64,000 bases of DNA from Notospermus geniculatus (lineage: Eukaryota; Nemertea; Pilidiophora; Heteronemertea; Lineidae), in NCBI GenBank assembly GCA_002633025.1, contig NMRB01002279.1, positions 14,152 to 78,151 on the forward strand, in the 5' to 3' direction. The notes beneath the pieces were generated by a model. It searched no databases and was not told where the DNA came from. It saw nothing but the letters and a program-made list of their open reading frames with translations. The position numbers and the translations under genes are program-made. This document shows, piece by piece, positions 40,001 through 47,729 of the stretch. Positions within the stretch are counted from its first letter, which is position 1, and each line of letters begins with the position of its first letter.

Positions 40001-43000
40001 ACATTTTGCCTAATGTTGTCTGGAGCTTATCACGGCCATATTTGGCGCTCAACTGTCTTACTTCAATAAATATTGGTTACAATTCACCAGTCAGCACAGA
40101 ACATTTTGTATCCATCATACAACACAGAACTCACCTCATAGCAGCTTTCTTATTCTTCTCCGAGTCTTCAACAGATTTCCCTTCATCTGCCTTCTTCTCT
40201 TCATCTTTTTCCTCACTTTCACCACATTCCTTTTTCACATCACACTTTTCAACCTCCATCTTTGTATCTAACTTAGATTCAGAATCTGACTTTTTCTCCA
40301 ATTCCTCACTTTTTCCCTTTTTACTTGAGCCCTTACTGTCTTCCTTCTTTTTTCTACCCCTCTTTTTCTTTTCTGTATCTGGTGTTTTGGTATTTTTAGA
40401 TCCTTTTTCAGAGTCTTTGTTCGTTCCATTAGTTTTTTTAACGGAATCCCCCACCCCACTTTTCTCAACAGTCACATCATCCTTAGCACCATTACCTGCT
40501 TTCGAAGCACTTTCAACTGTACCCTTACTCTTCTCTGCTGCCTTTTGACTTCTCCCTGGAAAATATACCCCATGTTTTACATTACCAACACAAATAACAT
40601 ACAATTCACTCAGCACAGCATCACTGTAAGGTGGCCTATAGAACACGTCCTCAAACAATTGGTTAACAACAGAAATGCTACTGTTCCAGACTTTTTTCTG
40701 GGCCAGCCTGTAGACACTGATAATCATCTTATTACATTTTACATTATAAGATGTCATGAACTGATTCCTCTACGTCCCAGACTATGAAATTTATTGACTA
40801 TATGAGATAGCGAAGCTTTTGATGAATAGGTTGGAGCCGACCCACTTCTTGGACCTCTTGACCTACTCAACGACCATCATCCGGCTGGTTTAGCAAAGAG
40901 CGATGAGGTCGTCATGTTCGCTTTCGTAACCATTTTTGTACAAGGCAGGAATATACCACCATTTGTTTTCCGAAGCGTTCTTTGGGCATAATAAACGACC
41001 AAGAAGACCAAAACAAATATCTTCTTTGCTTACATTACAATCACTAGGAAAATTGCCCTTGCCATCAAAACGGTCAGGAAATGCTGTGAATTTGTAGAAG
41101 CAGGAATGCCCCAGCCTGAGGCTTGAAGCACCCTCTCTGCAAGGTCCCCCTCTGTGACCAACGACCAAGACAACATAACACTACCACTATGCGTGATTTT
41201 TGCATAAATTAAAGGGCAGATAACAAAGGAGACATCTATCTTTTCAGCAGCACACTATTACATACTGCACTGACATCTGGAGGCAGGGAAGGAAACTACT
41301 GCACTCCAAGATCATTAATAATCCTGGCCGAGCTTCAACTTACTCTTGAAAAGAATTATCGCTCATAACTGCTCTGATCTTTTGCTGTGGGTGTCCCAGT
41401 GCTGCCCTGGTATACTCTGGTGCTTGGTCAAGTTTCCAATAGCAGCCATAATATAACAGGACACTAGATAGGATGCACAACTTGATTCCAGGTATGCTTT
41501 AGGCAGTTCAGAAGATTTTTCAACAGGCTCTCGTCGCATGCAACAGCTGCTGTAGACCTGACAAGGATGAATATCGCTTGAATCTCGATCCCATTTCGTT
41601 CAACAAGTTCCTCGTGTAAGGTCTCTCCCAAAGACCTCTCCTTAATTTGGTAGGAATTCAGACAATTCACACTGGTATACCGTGGTGCTTTGATTTATTA
41701 GACAAATCCACCAGGAGATAACAGTGCAAGTGCCTTGAGATTGAAGTCATCGTCCAGTTTGTCATGTTCAATCCCGTCTTCATCACATATGTACGTAGCT
41801 TTCTCTAACATGCTGCCGGTTATTTCAACATCACATATGTAGTTCAACATCAAATTACCAAACGATCAAAAAACGACGCCACACAGGATTCTCACGTCCC
41901 ATCACAAGCTTTACAAGTTTCACATGAAGTTGACTTCCGTCCCATCCTGGTATAACCTGGTGCTTTGCCAGAACAACAAATGGCAACCATGATATACCAG
42001 CTTGGGCAGAGGCGATGAGGAGTCATGCAACAATCAACATGATGCAGGCAGCCACATGCTGGCTGTTAGAGGTATGTTAGTCAGCAGAGTAGAGACACAC
42101 ACGATAGACAACTCTTCAAACGCACTGTGCTCATTTATGACGCAGCAAATATACAACTGGGTTGCCATAGAAAATATCATTTTTACATGCTTATTTGGAG
42201 CAGTATGCGGAATGAGAACAAGAAGCAAGGCATTGGTAGCATTCCTTTAGCAGTAAGAAGGTTTGGCACATATTGCATGGACCAGATCACGAACTGGTAT
42301 AACCTGGTGCTTTGATTACAATACAAAGAGCACACAAGATATTCCAGTTCGCAAAACTGATGCTAGGACAGGGTAAGCCTTGAATGATGCATTAGAGGAC
42401 TTGTTCAGGAAGGTCAGCTTCTTGCTGAAGCAGGTGTTGCCATCGTACAAGACATCAGGAAGGTGTCACGGAATGAGGAATTGAGATGGTAGAACGAGGT
42501 GGGTTAACGAGAAACTGGTTTGGACATTTTCATGAGTTTCTGGATAATGACCTATAAAAGAGAAACCATTCGCTTGTTCTTCTGTTCTGTATGCTATTTT
42601 TCAGATAAGAGGTTTAGGTTCCCTTTTGAATGCGGCCTCCACTGGACAGTCACAATTTGGCAGGATGATCATTGCAAGCAAATGAACTGGTATATTCTGG
42701 TGCTTCAGCCGAATAGGTAAATATCACACAGAATATATCAGGTCACATGACATGCATGCTACTACGGCGGCAGGCTGTGGCGAGGCTTCACGATAGATGG
42801 CACTAGAAGCGATGGATTAATCCACTGCGGCATCGACATCAGAAGCTTGACAATATACACAACCATTCAAATATTTACAGAAAATCGCTCAACTTACCAA
42901 TAGTGGAAAATAATAGACCTTCACAGGTAGTTCAACCAAGAGCAATTTACAGACCACATCACCTGAAAACCTGACTTTCCCATACAGGACATGCTGCACA

Positions 43001-46000
43001 TTTATTATTATATTACTCCCTATATAATAGAGTCCAGTATTTATTTGCATGCCAAATGAACTGGTATAACCTGGTGCTTTGAACTCATTTGACAATAGCA
43101 CACAGGATACAACAGGGCACTGGGCAGCAATCCGACAAAACAACTTCTAGATCTAAGTTCCAACATTACCAAAGCTTCGACATGGTCGAGATCAGTTTCA
43201 TTTGTTTCTGAAACTTGTGCAAAATAGTCATATACTTCGGAACACCTGTAAGACATTTTAATGACACACCTCAACTTTAACTGGCTGTGGAAAACTTACA
43301 CAACAGTTCAATCAACTGCAGGCTTTGAACTCCATCAGTTTTTTAAGATCTGAGGAAACATTATTGGAGTGCAAGATGGTACACTCCACAGACTCCATAT
43401 CTCTTTTGCAGCATTCCTTGAGCATCATAGGAGTAGTTCATGGTTGGATGACAGGTGTCCTTTACACCAAATGACAAAGGTTAGCGATTCAAGACAAACA
43501 TGCTTGAACTGACAGACGTATCCAAAATTTGAAGCCTGAAGCATGTACACAAATGTGTCAATATTATGATCCACACATGTCTACGGCAAGCTGATCAACA
43601 ACCAGCACACAGCAGGATCAAACGCTTTTTAACAAAGTCACAAGTGTACAGCCAGGACATGTTATGTAACAAGCTGAGAACGGACAGAAATCCAGCCACA
43701 TTAAACACGTAGTACATTTAAAGCAGACAAATGCATTCACATTCAAATATGTACAAGAAGCAAGTGCAGTGAACTTGTGATCTGGTATACTTTGGTGCTT
43801 TGAACGGCATACAGATAGCACACAGAGTATAACAGGAGACACGTGGCAAGGACAGTAAAAGCAAGATCTTGAACTTTTCACCGAGTCGAAACTGGAGTTG
43901 GCACCACACTCTGCAATGCATCACTTCAGCGTTAAGCAGGCACACAGATGGAGAGTGTTTAACCATGCACTGGTTTAGCCTGGTGCTTTGACATGCAAGC
44001 AAATAGCCCACAGGCTAGAACAGTTCACAGGAGAAACTACATCTAGTAAGCGGTAGGTACAGAAATAGCAAATTCTGGCTCCTGTGGTGCAGTCATCATG
44101 CATTTTGCCACAAGAAAACATCATATTTTGCCATGAGAGCATGTCACAGACACAATGATTGAATCAGATCTCTAGCTTTCAGTTTACAAAGTACTTCACA
44201 ATCACAGATACAGTTATTCACATCTAGCTCCGAGGTTAGAAATGGAGGGAACAGGCAAGAAATGACATGCTTCAGGAACTGATACAGCCTGGTGCTTTGT
44301 AGACTGACAATCCAGTGGCACACAAGGTGTATCAGGGCAAAGACATGACAGAAGGCTTGCTCACATGGCTCAAGCAGACAGAGTACACCGCCACCAAGCA
44401 AGGACAATACAATACTCCATGCCAATACACATGATACATGCTACTAACTACAGCAATGGCACTCACAAAACGAGTCATTACGGAAGACATGCTGCGATAT
44501 TTCCAAGCAAGCAAAGCCTGCCACAAGCACTGATCAAACTTGGTGCTTTGCCTTTCTTACAAATGTCACCAAAGTTTCATCAGTTCTTGAGACAAGCAAC
44601 ATGCACAGGTCAAGGCAAGCAGGTAGTCTTTCATTTACATCACAAGCCAAGGCATGCTTGTACTTACCATGGCTTCTGGTAGACCATTATTTCAACACAT
44701 AATTCTCACATGTATCCGAGTGTCAATGATCTGACTCTAAGGGCAGGCCTTTATCCACAGCAAGTGAACATACTATAACACTGACTAGGCCTAGCATTAT
44801 ACAAGATTATCAGTAGCGGTATCACCCACCTTGGACTGCCTGGTGTGGAATTCTCCCAACCAGAGAACTGAAATAGCCTGGTGCTTTGGAAGATATGACA
44901 AACAGCACACAAGGAATCCCAGTCCACTGGATAGGTTCAGCAGCTCCGTTCTGGCTTCAGGTTGGGTAGGCCTATTTTAACACAAATCTAGGAAGAGGTT
45001 TGAAATATTGACCAAAGTCTCGGCATAATCTTATGATGTATTGAGAGAACAACATTACAACAGATACAACATGCTTCTTTTGTACATGCGATGCAAGCAC
45101 CCTGATATAACCTGGTGCTTGGTTCCAACACTGCCAAAGCACACAAGATATACCAGGGTTCAAGTAAGGCATTAAGCTCGATTATAACGGTCAGATGCAC
45201 ATTTTCTAATCCTCGTAGTAAGTCCACAGGTTTCCAAACAACCGAAAACTTGTTGAGGAATCTAGAAGCATGCATATGCCCTGGTATACTGTGGTGCTTG
45301 GTCATGTCCCCAAGAGCAACCACTGGATACCAGGGGACAAAGCCATGCAATTTTCTCCATTATCTGATACTTGCTACATTGCTGCAGACATGCTACAGGA
45401 CAGTCCACAGAACAGTAGCCAACATGCAGCAAAGAAACCTGTTTGGTCTTCTTACAGATGGCCTTTCTAAGATGCAGAATGTATGCACTGCAATATTTGT
45501 ACAGCTATATGCACTACTTCTCTCATTTCAGGCACAAAACCTCATGGTCCTTCCACCATGGTGACAGGTCATTCAAATAGCTACGTCATGCTGACCGACA
45601 GCTGCCATCCTTTATATTTCCCAGCGAAAAACCTTCCACAAGTGTAGTTGATACCACAAGGCCAAGGAGCGAACATAGCATGAACCAACTCGCACACTGG
45701 TATCACCTGGTGCTAGTCAACAACTGCACACAACCACACAAGAGATACCAGTGAGTGAGGAGGAGGAAGCTTAAAGCACAGTATCAGCATTTTCATGCAT
45801 TTTTGGCAGATGTGTAGCACTCAATATGCTACACAAGAGACGGAAAATACGAAGGCCTAGGTCAAGAGTTAGACTCCCAAGATTTCATGCTACCAGCTAA
45901 TATGTCAACACCAGCTACAGACATAACAATCATTCCAAACAATCTTAGCTCCTAAATATAAATCGCCTTGAAGACAATAGGCCATATACATACATGTATA

Positions 46001-46952
46001 TCTCCTCCAAACAAAATCAAAATGTGCACTTAGGCATCCCTGCCTATTCCCAGCAGAGGTATACTAAGCCTTGTCTCTGACACTTGGGCTCAAATCTTTG
46101 GCACCTAAGACTGGACTCTGGAATAATCTGACCATCTATCAATGATAACCAGATGTCAAACTACTTGCAACATTACAAACTATCCTTGTTGCTACAGTCT
46201 TCAACTTACCTCCAAAGAAATTAAAGAATGCTCCCTTCGGAGGACTTGTGGACTTGGTCACTGGCTTTTCATTATCTGCAATCAAGAAGAATCAAACTGT
46301 ATAAGAAAGTAAACTTTACGGAGAGGGCTGACCCCCAAGAAAACAATTTGGACCATTTCTTTTTTCAGTCATCCTTGGTGACTTGCAAAACTCATCATTA
46401 TAAGAGGACGTGATGAGAACAAACAGTAGACTTGTTGTCATGATTCAATTATTGGGAGAATATTTTACCAGACTTCATCTCTTTATCAGATTCCACCTCT
46501 TTTGACTTGACTTCCGACATTACGGAATCGGTTGGCTTTTCTTTAACTTTCACTTCATCCCCAAGATCAGCCTGTAAGAAAATGAAACAACCGAAAAAAA
46601 AACATGGAGTAAATTCACAGTCATTTATTGTCTGTCAGATTTTACTCCTCCAAGGTCTGCAACACAGCCTCACTCTTACTGTTTATACACCAACAATCTC
46701 AATGCATCAAAGAGTTGTTAAAATGTCAAGTGATTATCTTTCCAGAGAAACCGGAGGTTTCACCTTCTCACTGTTTCTACTAACGAACCTTTTTGTCATC
46801 CGTTTTATCTTCTCTCATTTCCACATCGTTGTTTTCAGATGCTTTGACTGGTGACTTCACCCTGCTCTTCTTTGTGGGCGTTTCTTCCCCAATCCCACTA
46901 TCCTGACTGCTTGGCTCCACCTTCCTCTTACCGTAACTGAAACTTTTCCTGG
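25002..46952 (-). CDS. DNA ligase I (ATP-dependent), 17 visible coding exons, 5' end missing
   Basis: Replicative ligase that seals Okazaki fragments and repair nicks in the nucleus. Exons, in coding order: 46952-46789, 46571-46469, 46275-46210, 40555-40135, 33025-32912, 32782-32726, 32315-32078, 31778-31677, 31549-31381, 31262-31163, 28622-28421, 28111-27905, 27645-27346, 26091-25939, 25777-25580, 25395-25303, 25091-25002. All junctions are GT-AG and phase-consistent, giving about 924 residues. The order is: a disordered Lys/Glu/Ser-rich N-part, a DNA-binding domain, an adenylation domain with active-site lysine in WKYDGERAQ, motifs [25 protein letters not shown] and EGLMVKTLD, and an OB domain with [12 protein letters not shown], ending in ADEDDYY. 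The start codon and PCNA-binding box should lie in or beyond the N block at 46978-47729. Introns host a TRAF gene, a C1q gene and a hairpin cluster. Confidence 0.95.
26232..26699. mobile_element. 468-bp TTAA-flanked MITE (piggyBac-like)
   Basis: Ends CTCTTTCACTGCCA and TGGCAGTGAAGAG are inverted copies, each bordered by TTAA (26228-26231 and 26700-26703). Insertion at TTAA is the hallmark of piggyBac-type elements. No transposase frame is present. It sits in the LIG1 intron between exons 27346-27645 and 25939-26091. Confidence 0.6.
26704..27345. other. LIG1 intron, repeat-like flank
   Basis: No gene was found. 'taatgcctttttaatgc'-type phrases occur on both sides of the TTAA element (26165-26225 and 27065-27180), suggesting that an older repeat was split by it. 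Confidence 0.4.
29300..30610 (-). CDS. TRAF-type RING / zinc-finger / MATH protein, intronless, nested in a LIG1 intron
   Basis: A 436-residue single-exon frame with full TRAF architecture. RING finger at residues 27-66 ([18 protein letters not shown]; the Asp in place of the last Cys matches TRAF6-type RINGs). TRAF-type zinc fingers at about 93-235 with repeated C-x-H-x-C pairs, a short coiled coil about 240-282, and a C-terminal MATH/TRAF-C domain about 292-433 containing [15 protein letters not shown]. Proteins of this class are adaptor ubiquitin ligases in TNF-receptor and Toll/IL-1 signalling. The gene lies between LIG1 exons 28622-28421 and 31262-31163, on the same strand. Lack of introns suggests a retrocopy or a lineage of intronless TRAF paralogues (inference). 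The frame is intact, so it is probably functional. Exact subfamily is uncertain. Confidence 0.9.
   Translation of the reverse strand: MATATPPRDHSMPASNTEPEIDKKYICPVCLSILKEPVQTKCGHRFCRQCFGRSAGDHFRTKCPVDNTWLSTHKDVFDDAAFKRELLSLTVSCPHKEENCSWGGEYRGLAAHLSACEYVTEKCPLGCERSCSRLNMQEHVQTCPNRLEACKLCDEDIKVGDSLKHMILACRKFPVTCSYCNRPDVIRENLGDHLDSVHGDCPNVTIHCRFYSQGCDFAAFRKDMQKHYDETLNQHLTLVCEKLTAAENKLYYQEGEIDILKHRLNQVLAESATQREQIQSFQGAATPGDNGGNLFWRISLPEGDAFRSQPFHVGSNGHAYKFALAINLSDLENDNSEAFSTIAVVLLKGEHDDQLSFPFSGLCTVTVLDLRDDDQVPYVKHFVFELQRADSDNFVDCLQNNAKKYKLMKLDHLLENYSHDRSVVLKVDIHPMTHGI
33026..34904. other. LIG1 intron / upstream flank of the C1q gene
   Basis: No coding exon was recognised. LIG1 exons on either side of this intron join in phase (AG|T, giving MSFFGG), so no exon need be missing. 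The C1q promoter should lie close to 34905, but no TATA box is evident. Confidence 0.5.
34905..37849 (+). CDS. Secreted collagen-C1q domain protein (C1q/TNF-related), nested antisense in LIG1
   Basis: Three exons: 34905-34922, 36692-36962, 37305-37849; both introns are GT-AG and the frame is continuous for 277 residues. Exons 1 and 2 together make a signal peptide ([18 protein letters not shown]). A short Cys cluster CVTDTCKC (about 48-55) precedes about 30 Gly-X-Y triplets (58-149), then a globular C1q domain (about 150-277) with typical features: [23 protein letters not shown], and a terminal FSGYMIFED. Such proteins form disulfide-linked trimers and act in innate recognition or extracellular signalling. 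The gene is entirely within the LIG1 intron between exons 40135-40555 and 32912-33025, on the opposite strand. Its second intron holds a half-copy of the foldback repeat at 4614-4960. The closest named relative is not determined. Confidence 0.92.
37110..37265. repeat. Half-copy of the 4.6-kb foldback family
   Basis: Phrases matching the right arm of the 4614-4960 palindrome occur in the same order (ttggctctct, gggcaactcaac, cgagtcattggt, cagcgtaa, ggtgaattgc, gagccaact, gtgccttt). It lies within the second intron of the C1q gene and is truncated and diverged. Confidence 0.55.
37850..40134. other. LIG1 intron downstream of the C1q gene
   Basis: No further exon, RNA gene or clear transposon was recognised. 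Part of it near 37850 is presumably the C1q 3' untranslated region. Confidence 0.45.
40890..41168 (-). other. Unassigned 92-codon open frame in a LIG1 intron
   Basis: An open frame of fairly balanced composition with several Cys and Trp residues (for example [20 protein letters not shown]). No family is recognised. No flanking splice signals give an in-phase LIG1 exon, since exons 46210 and 40555 already join correctly. It could be a decayed transposon piece or chance. Confidence 0.2.
41406..41460 (-). ncRNA. miRNA-like hairpin 14 (last in LIG1 order)
   Basis: Arms CCTGGTATACTC / ATATAACAGG pair around a short loop. On the LIG1 strand the 3' arm starts CAAGCACCAG, with the invariant AGCACCA from 41424 down to 41418. 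Confidence 0.6.
41670..41726 (-). ncRNA. miRNA-like hairpin 13
   Basis: Outer stem CACTGGTATA / AGATAACAGTG. The 3' arm on the minus strand reads AAAGCACCACGGTATACCAG; the invariant 7-mer is at 41689-41683. The 5' arm is the least similar to the consensus among the set. Confidence 0.55.
41947..42000 (-). ncRNA. miRNA-like hairpin 12
   Basis: CTGGTATA pairs exactly with TATACCAG at the base. The minus-strand 3' arm reads AAAGCACCAGGTTATACCAG; the 7-mer is at 41964-41958. Confidence 0.65.
42291..42350 (-). ncRNA. miRNA-like hairpin 11 (consensus-like)
   Basis: The base GAACTGG/CCAGTTC is perfectly paired, and the stem extends through GTATAACC opposite AAGATATT with few mismatches. Predicted product of the 3' arm: AAGCACCAGGUUAUACCAGU, with AGCACCA at nucleotides 2-8 (42311-42305). 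The opposite arm is GGAATATCTTGTGTGCT. It is one of the best-formed members. Confidence 0.7.
42683..42745 (-). ncRNA. miRNA-like hairpin 10
   Basis: A long stem TGAACTGGTATATTCTG / CAGAATATATCAGGTCA, with AT-for-AT changes on both sides relative to its neighbours. The 3' arm starts GAAGCACCAGAATATACCAG; the 7-mer is at 42704-42698. Confidence 0.65.
43061..43115 (-). ncRNA. miRNA-like hairpin 9
   Basis: Stem CTGGTATAACCTG / CAGGATACAACAG with a few internal mismatches. The 3' arm is AAAGCACCAGGTTATACCAG and the opposite arm ends TCCTGTGTGCT; the 7-mer is at 43078-43072. Confidence 0.6.
43781..43837 (-). ncRNA. miRNA-like hairpin 8
   Basis: Stem CTGGTATACTT / AGAGTATAACAG. The 3' arm reads AAAGCACCAAAGTATACCAG; the position after the invariant 7-mer is A instead of G, matched by a change opposite. 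The 7-mer is at 43799-43793. Confidence 0.65.
43969..44024 (-). ncRNA. miRNA-like hairpin 7 (compensatory changes)
   Basis: ACTGGTTTAGCCTG pairs with CAGGCTAGAACAGT over 14 positions with one mismatch and one G-U. The stem differs from the consensus at several positions on both arms yet keeps pairing. The 7-mer is at 43987-43981. Confidence 0.7.
44279..44335 (-). ncRNA. miRNA-like hairpin 6 (compensatory changes)
   Basis: CTGATACA pairs exactly with TGTATCAG, replacing the consensus CTGGTATA/TATACCAG base. The 3' arm starts AAAGCACCAGGCTGTATCAG; the 7-mer is at 44296-44290. Confidence 0.7.
44529..44584 (-). ncRNA. miRNA-like hairpin 5 (compensatory changes)
   Basis: ACTGATCAAACTTGGTG pairs with CACCAAAGTTTCATCAGT, with one mismatch and one bulged A. 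Both arms are changed in step compared with other members. The 7-mer is at 44547-44541. Confidence 0.7.
44867..44923 (-). ncRNA. miRNA-like hairpin 4
   Basis: Base ACTG/CAGT is paired and the upper stem GCCTGGTGCT faces AGCACACAAGG. It has more mismatches in the lower stem than most. The 3' arm begins AAAGCACCAGGCTATTTCAG; the 7-mer is at 44885-44879. Confidence 0.55.
45099..45159 (-). ncRNA. miRNA-like hairpin 3
   Basis: ACCCTGATATA pairs with TATACCAGGGT with one mismatch. The 3' arm starts CAAGCACCAGGTTATATCAG; the 7-mer is at 45119-45113. Confidence 0.68.
45279..45335 (-). ncRNA. miRNA-like hairpin 2
   Basis: CCCTGGTAT pairs perfectly with ATACCAGGG. The upper stem GTGGT faces ACCAC. 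The 3' arm starts CAAGCACCACAGTATACCAG; the 7-mer is at 45298-45292. Confidence 0.68.
45695..45753 (-). ncRNA. miRNA-like hairpin 1 (first in LIG1 order; U-start)
   Basis: CACTGGTATC pairs perfectly with GATACCAGTG. This is the only member whose 3' arm has U before the 7-mer: UAGCACCAGGUGAUACCAGU, giving the same first eight bases (UAGCACCA) as classical miR-29. The 7-mer is at 45714-45708. Confidence 0.7.
45960..46209. other. LIG1 intron flank, nothing recognised
   Basis: Between the hairpin cluster and LIG1 exon 46210-46275. No additional hairpin with the TGGTGCT word was found here. Confidence 0.4.
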
Positions 46953-46977
46953 CTGTGAGAAACAAAAGATATTAGGA

Positions 46978-47729
46978 NNNNNNNNNNNNNNNNNNNNNNN
47001 NNNNNNNNNNNNNNNNNNNNNNNNNNNNNNNNNNNNNNNNNNNNNNNNNNNNNNNNNNNNNNNNNNNNNNNNNNNNNNNNNNNNNNNNNNNNNNNNNNNN
47101 NNNNNNNNNNNNNNNNNNNNNNNNNNNNNNNNNNNNNNNNNNNNNNNNNNNNNNNNNNNNNNNNNNNNNNNNNNNNNNNNNNNNNNNNNNNNNNNNNNNN
47201 NNNNNNNNNNNNNNNNNNNNNNNNNNNNNNNNNNNNNNNNNNNNNNNNNNNNNNNNNNNNNNNNNNNNNNNNNNNNNNNNNNNNNNNNNNNNNNNNNNNN
47301 NNNNNNNNNNNNNNNNNNNNNNNNNNNNNNNNNNNNNNNNNNNNNNNNNNNNNNNNNNNNNNNNNNNNNNNNNNNNNNNNNNNNNNNNNNNNNNNNNNNN
47401 NNNNNNNNNNNNNNNNNNNNNNNNNNNNNNNNNNNNNNNNNNNNNNNNNNNNNNNNNNNNNNNNNNNNNNNNNNNNNNNNNNNNNNNNNNNNNNNNNNNN
47501 NNNNNNNNNNNNNNNNNNNNNNNNNNNNNNNNNNNNNNNNNNNNNNNNNNNNNNNNNNNNNNNNNNNNNNNNNNNNNNNNNNNNNNNNNNNNNNNNNNNN
47601 NNNNNNNNNNNNNNNNNNNNNNNNNNNNNNNNNNNNNNNNNNNNNNNNNNNNNNNNNNNNNNNNNNNNNNNNNNNNNNNNNNNNNNNNNNNNNNNNNNNN
47701 NNNNNNNNNNNNNNNNNNNNNNNNNNNNN
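46978..47729. other. Assembly gap (752 N)
   Basis: The gap begins 25 bases upstream of LIG1 exon 46789-46952 and is followed by a G-rich run. LIG1 5' coding sequence is probably missing here. Frames that read through it are meaningless. Confidence 0.99.

Noticed and set aside
39841-40548. 235-codon Ser/Phe-rich plus-strand frame
   Set aside because: It is the complement of the Lys/Glu-rich LIG1 exon 40135-40555, whose composition makes the antisense strand open.
41406-45753. The hairpins as a MITE array or minisatellite
   Set aside because: Spacing is irregular (about 180-730 bases), flanks and loops are unrelated, there are no target duplications or conserved termini, and only a 7-mer is invariant while stems covary.
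41406-45753. Plus-strand orientation of the hairpins
   Set aside because: On the plus strand the first bases of the 5' arm vary (CTGGTAT, CTGATAC, CTGATCA, CTGAAAT), and the invariant word would fall mid-product, which is not how microRNA seeds behave. Only expression data can exclude it fully.
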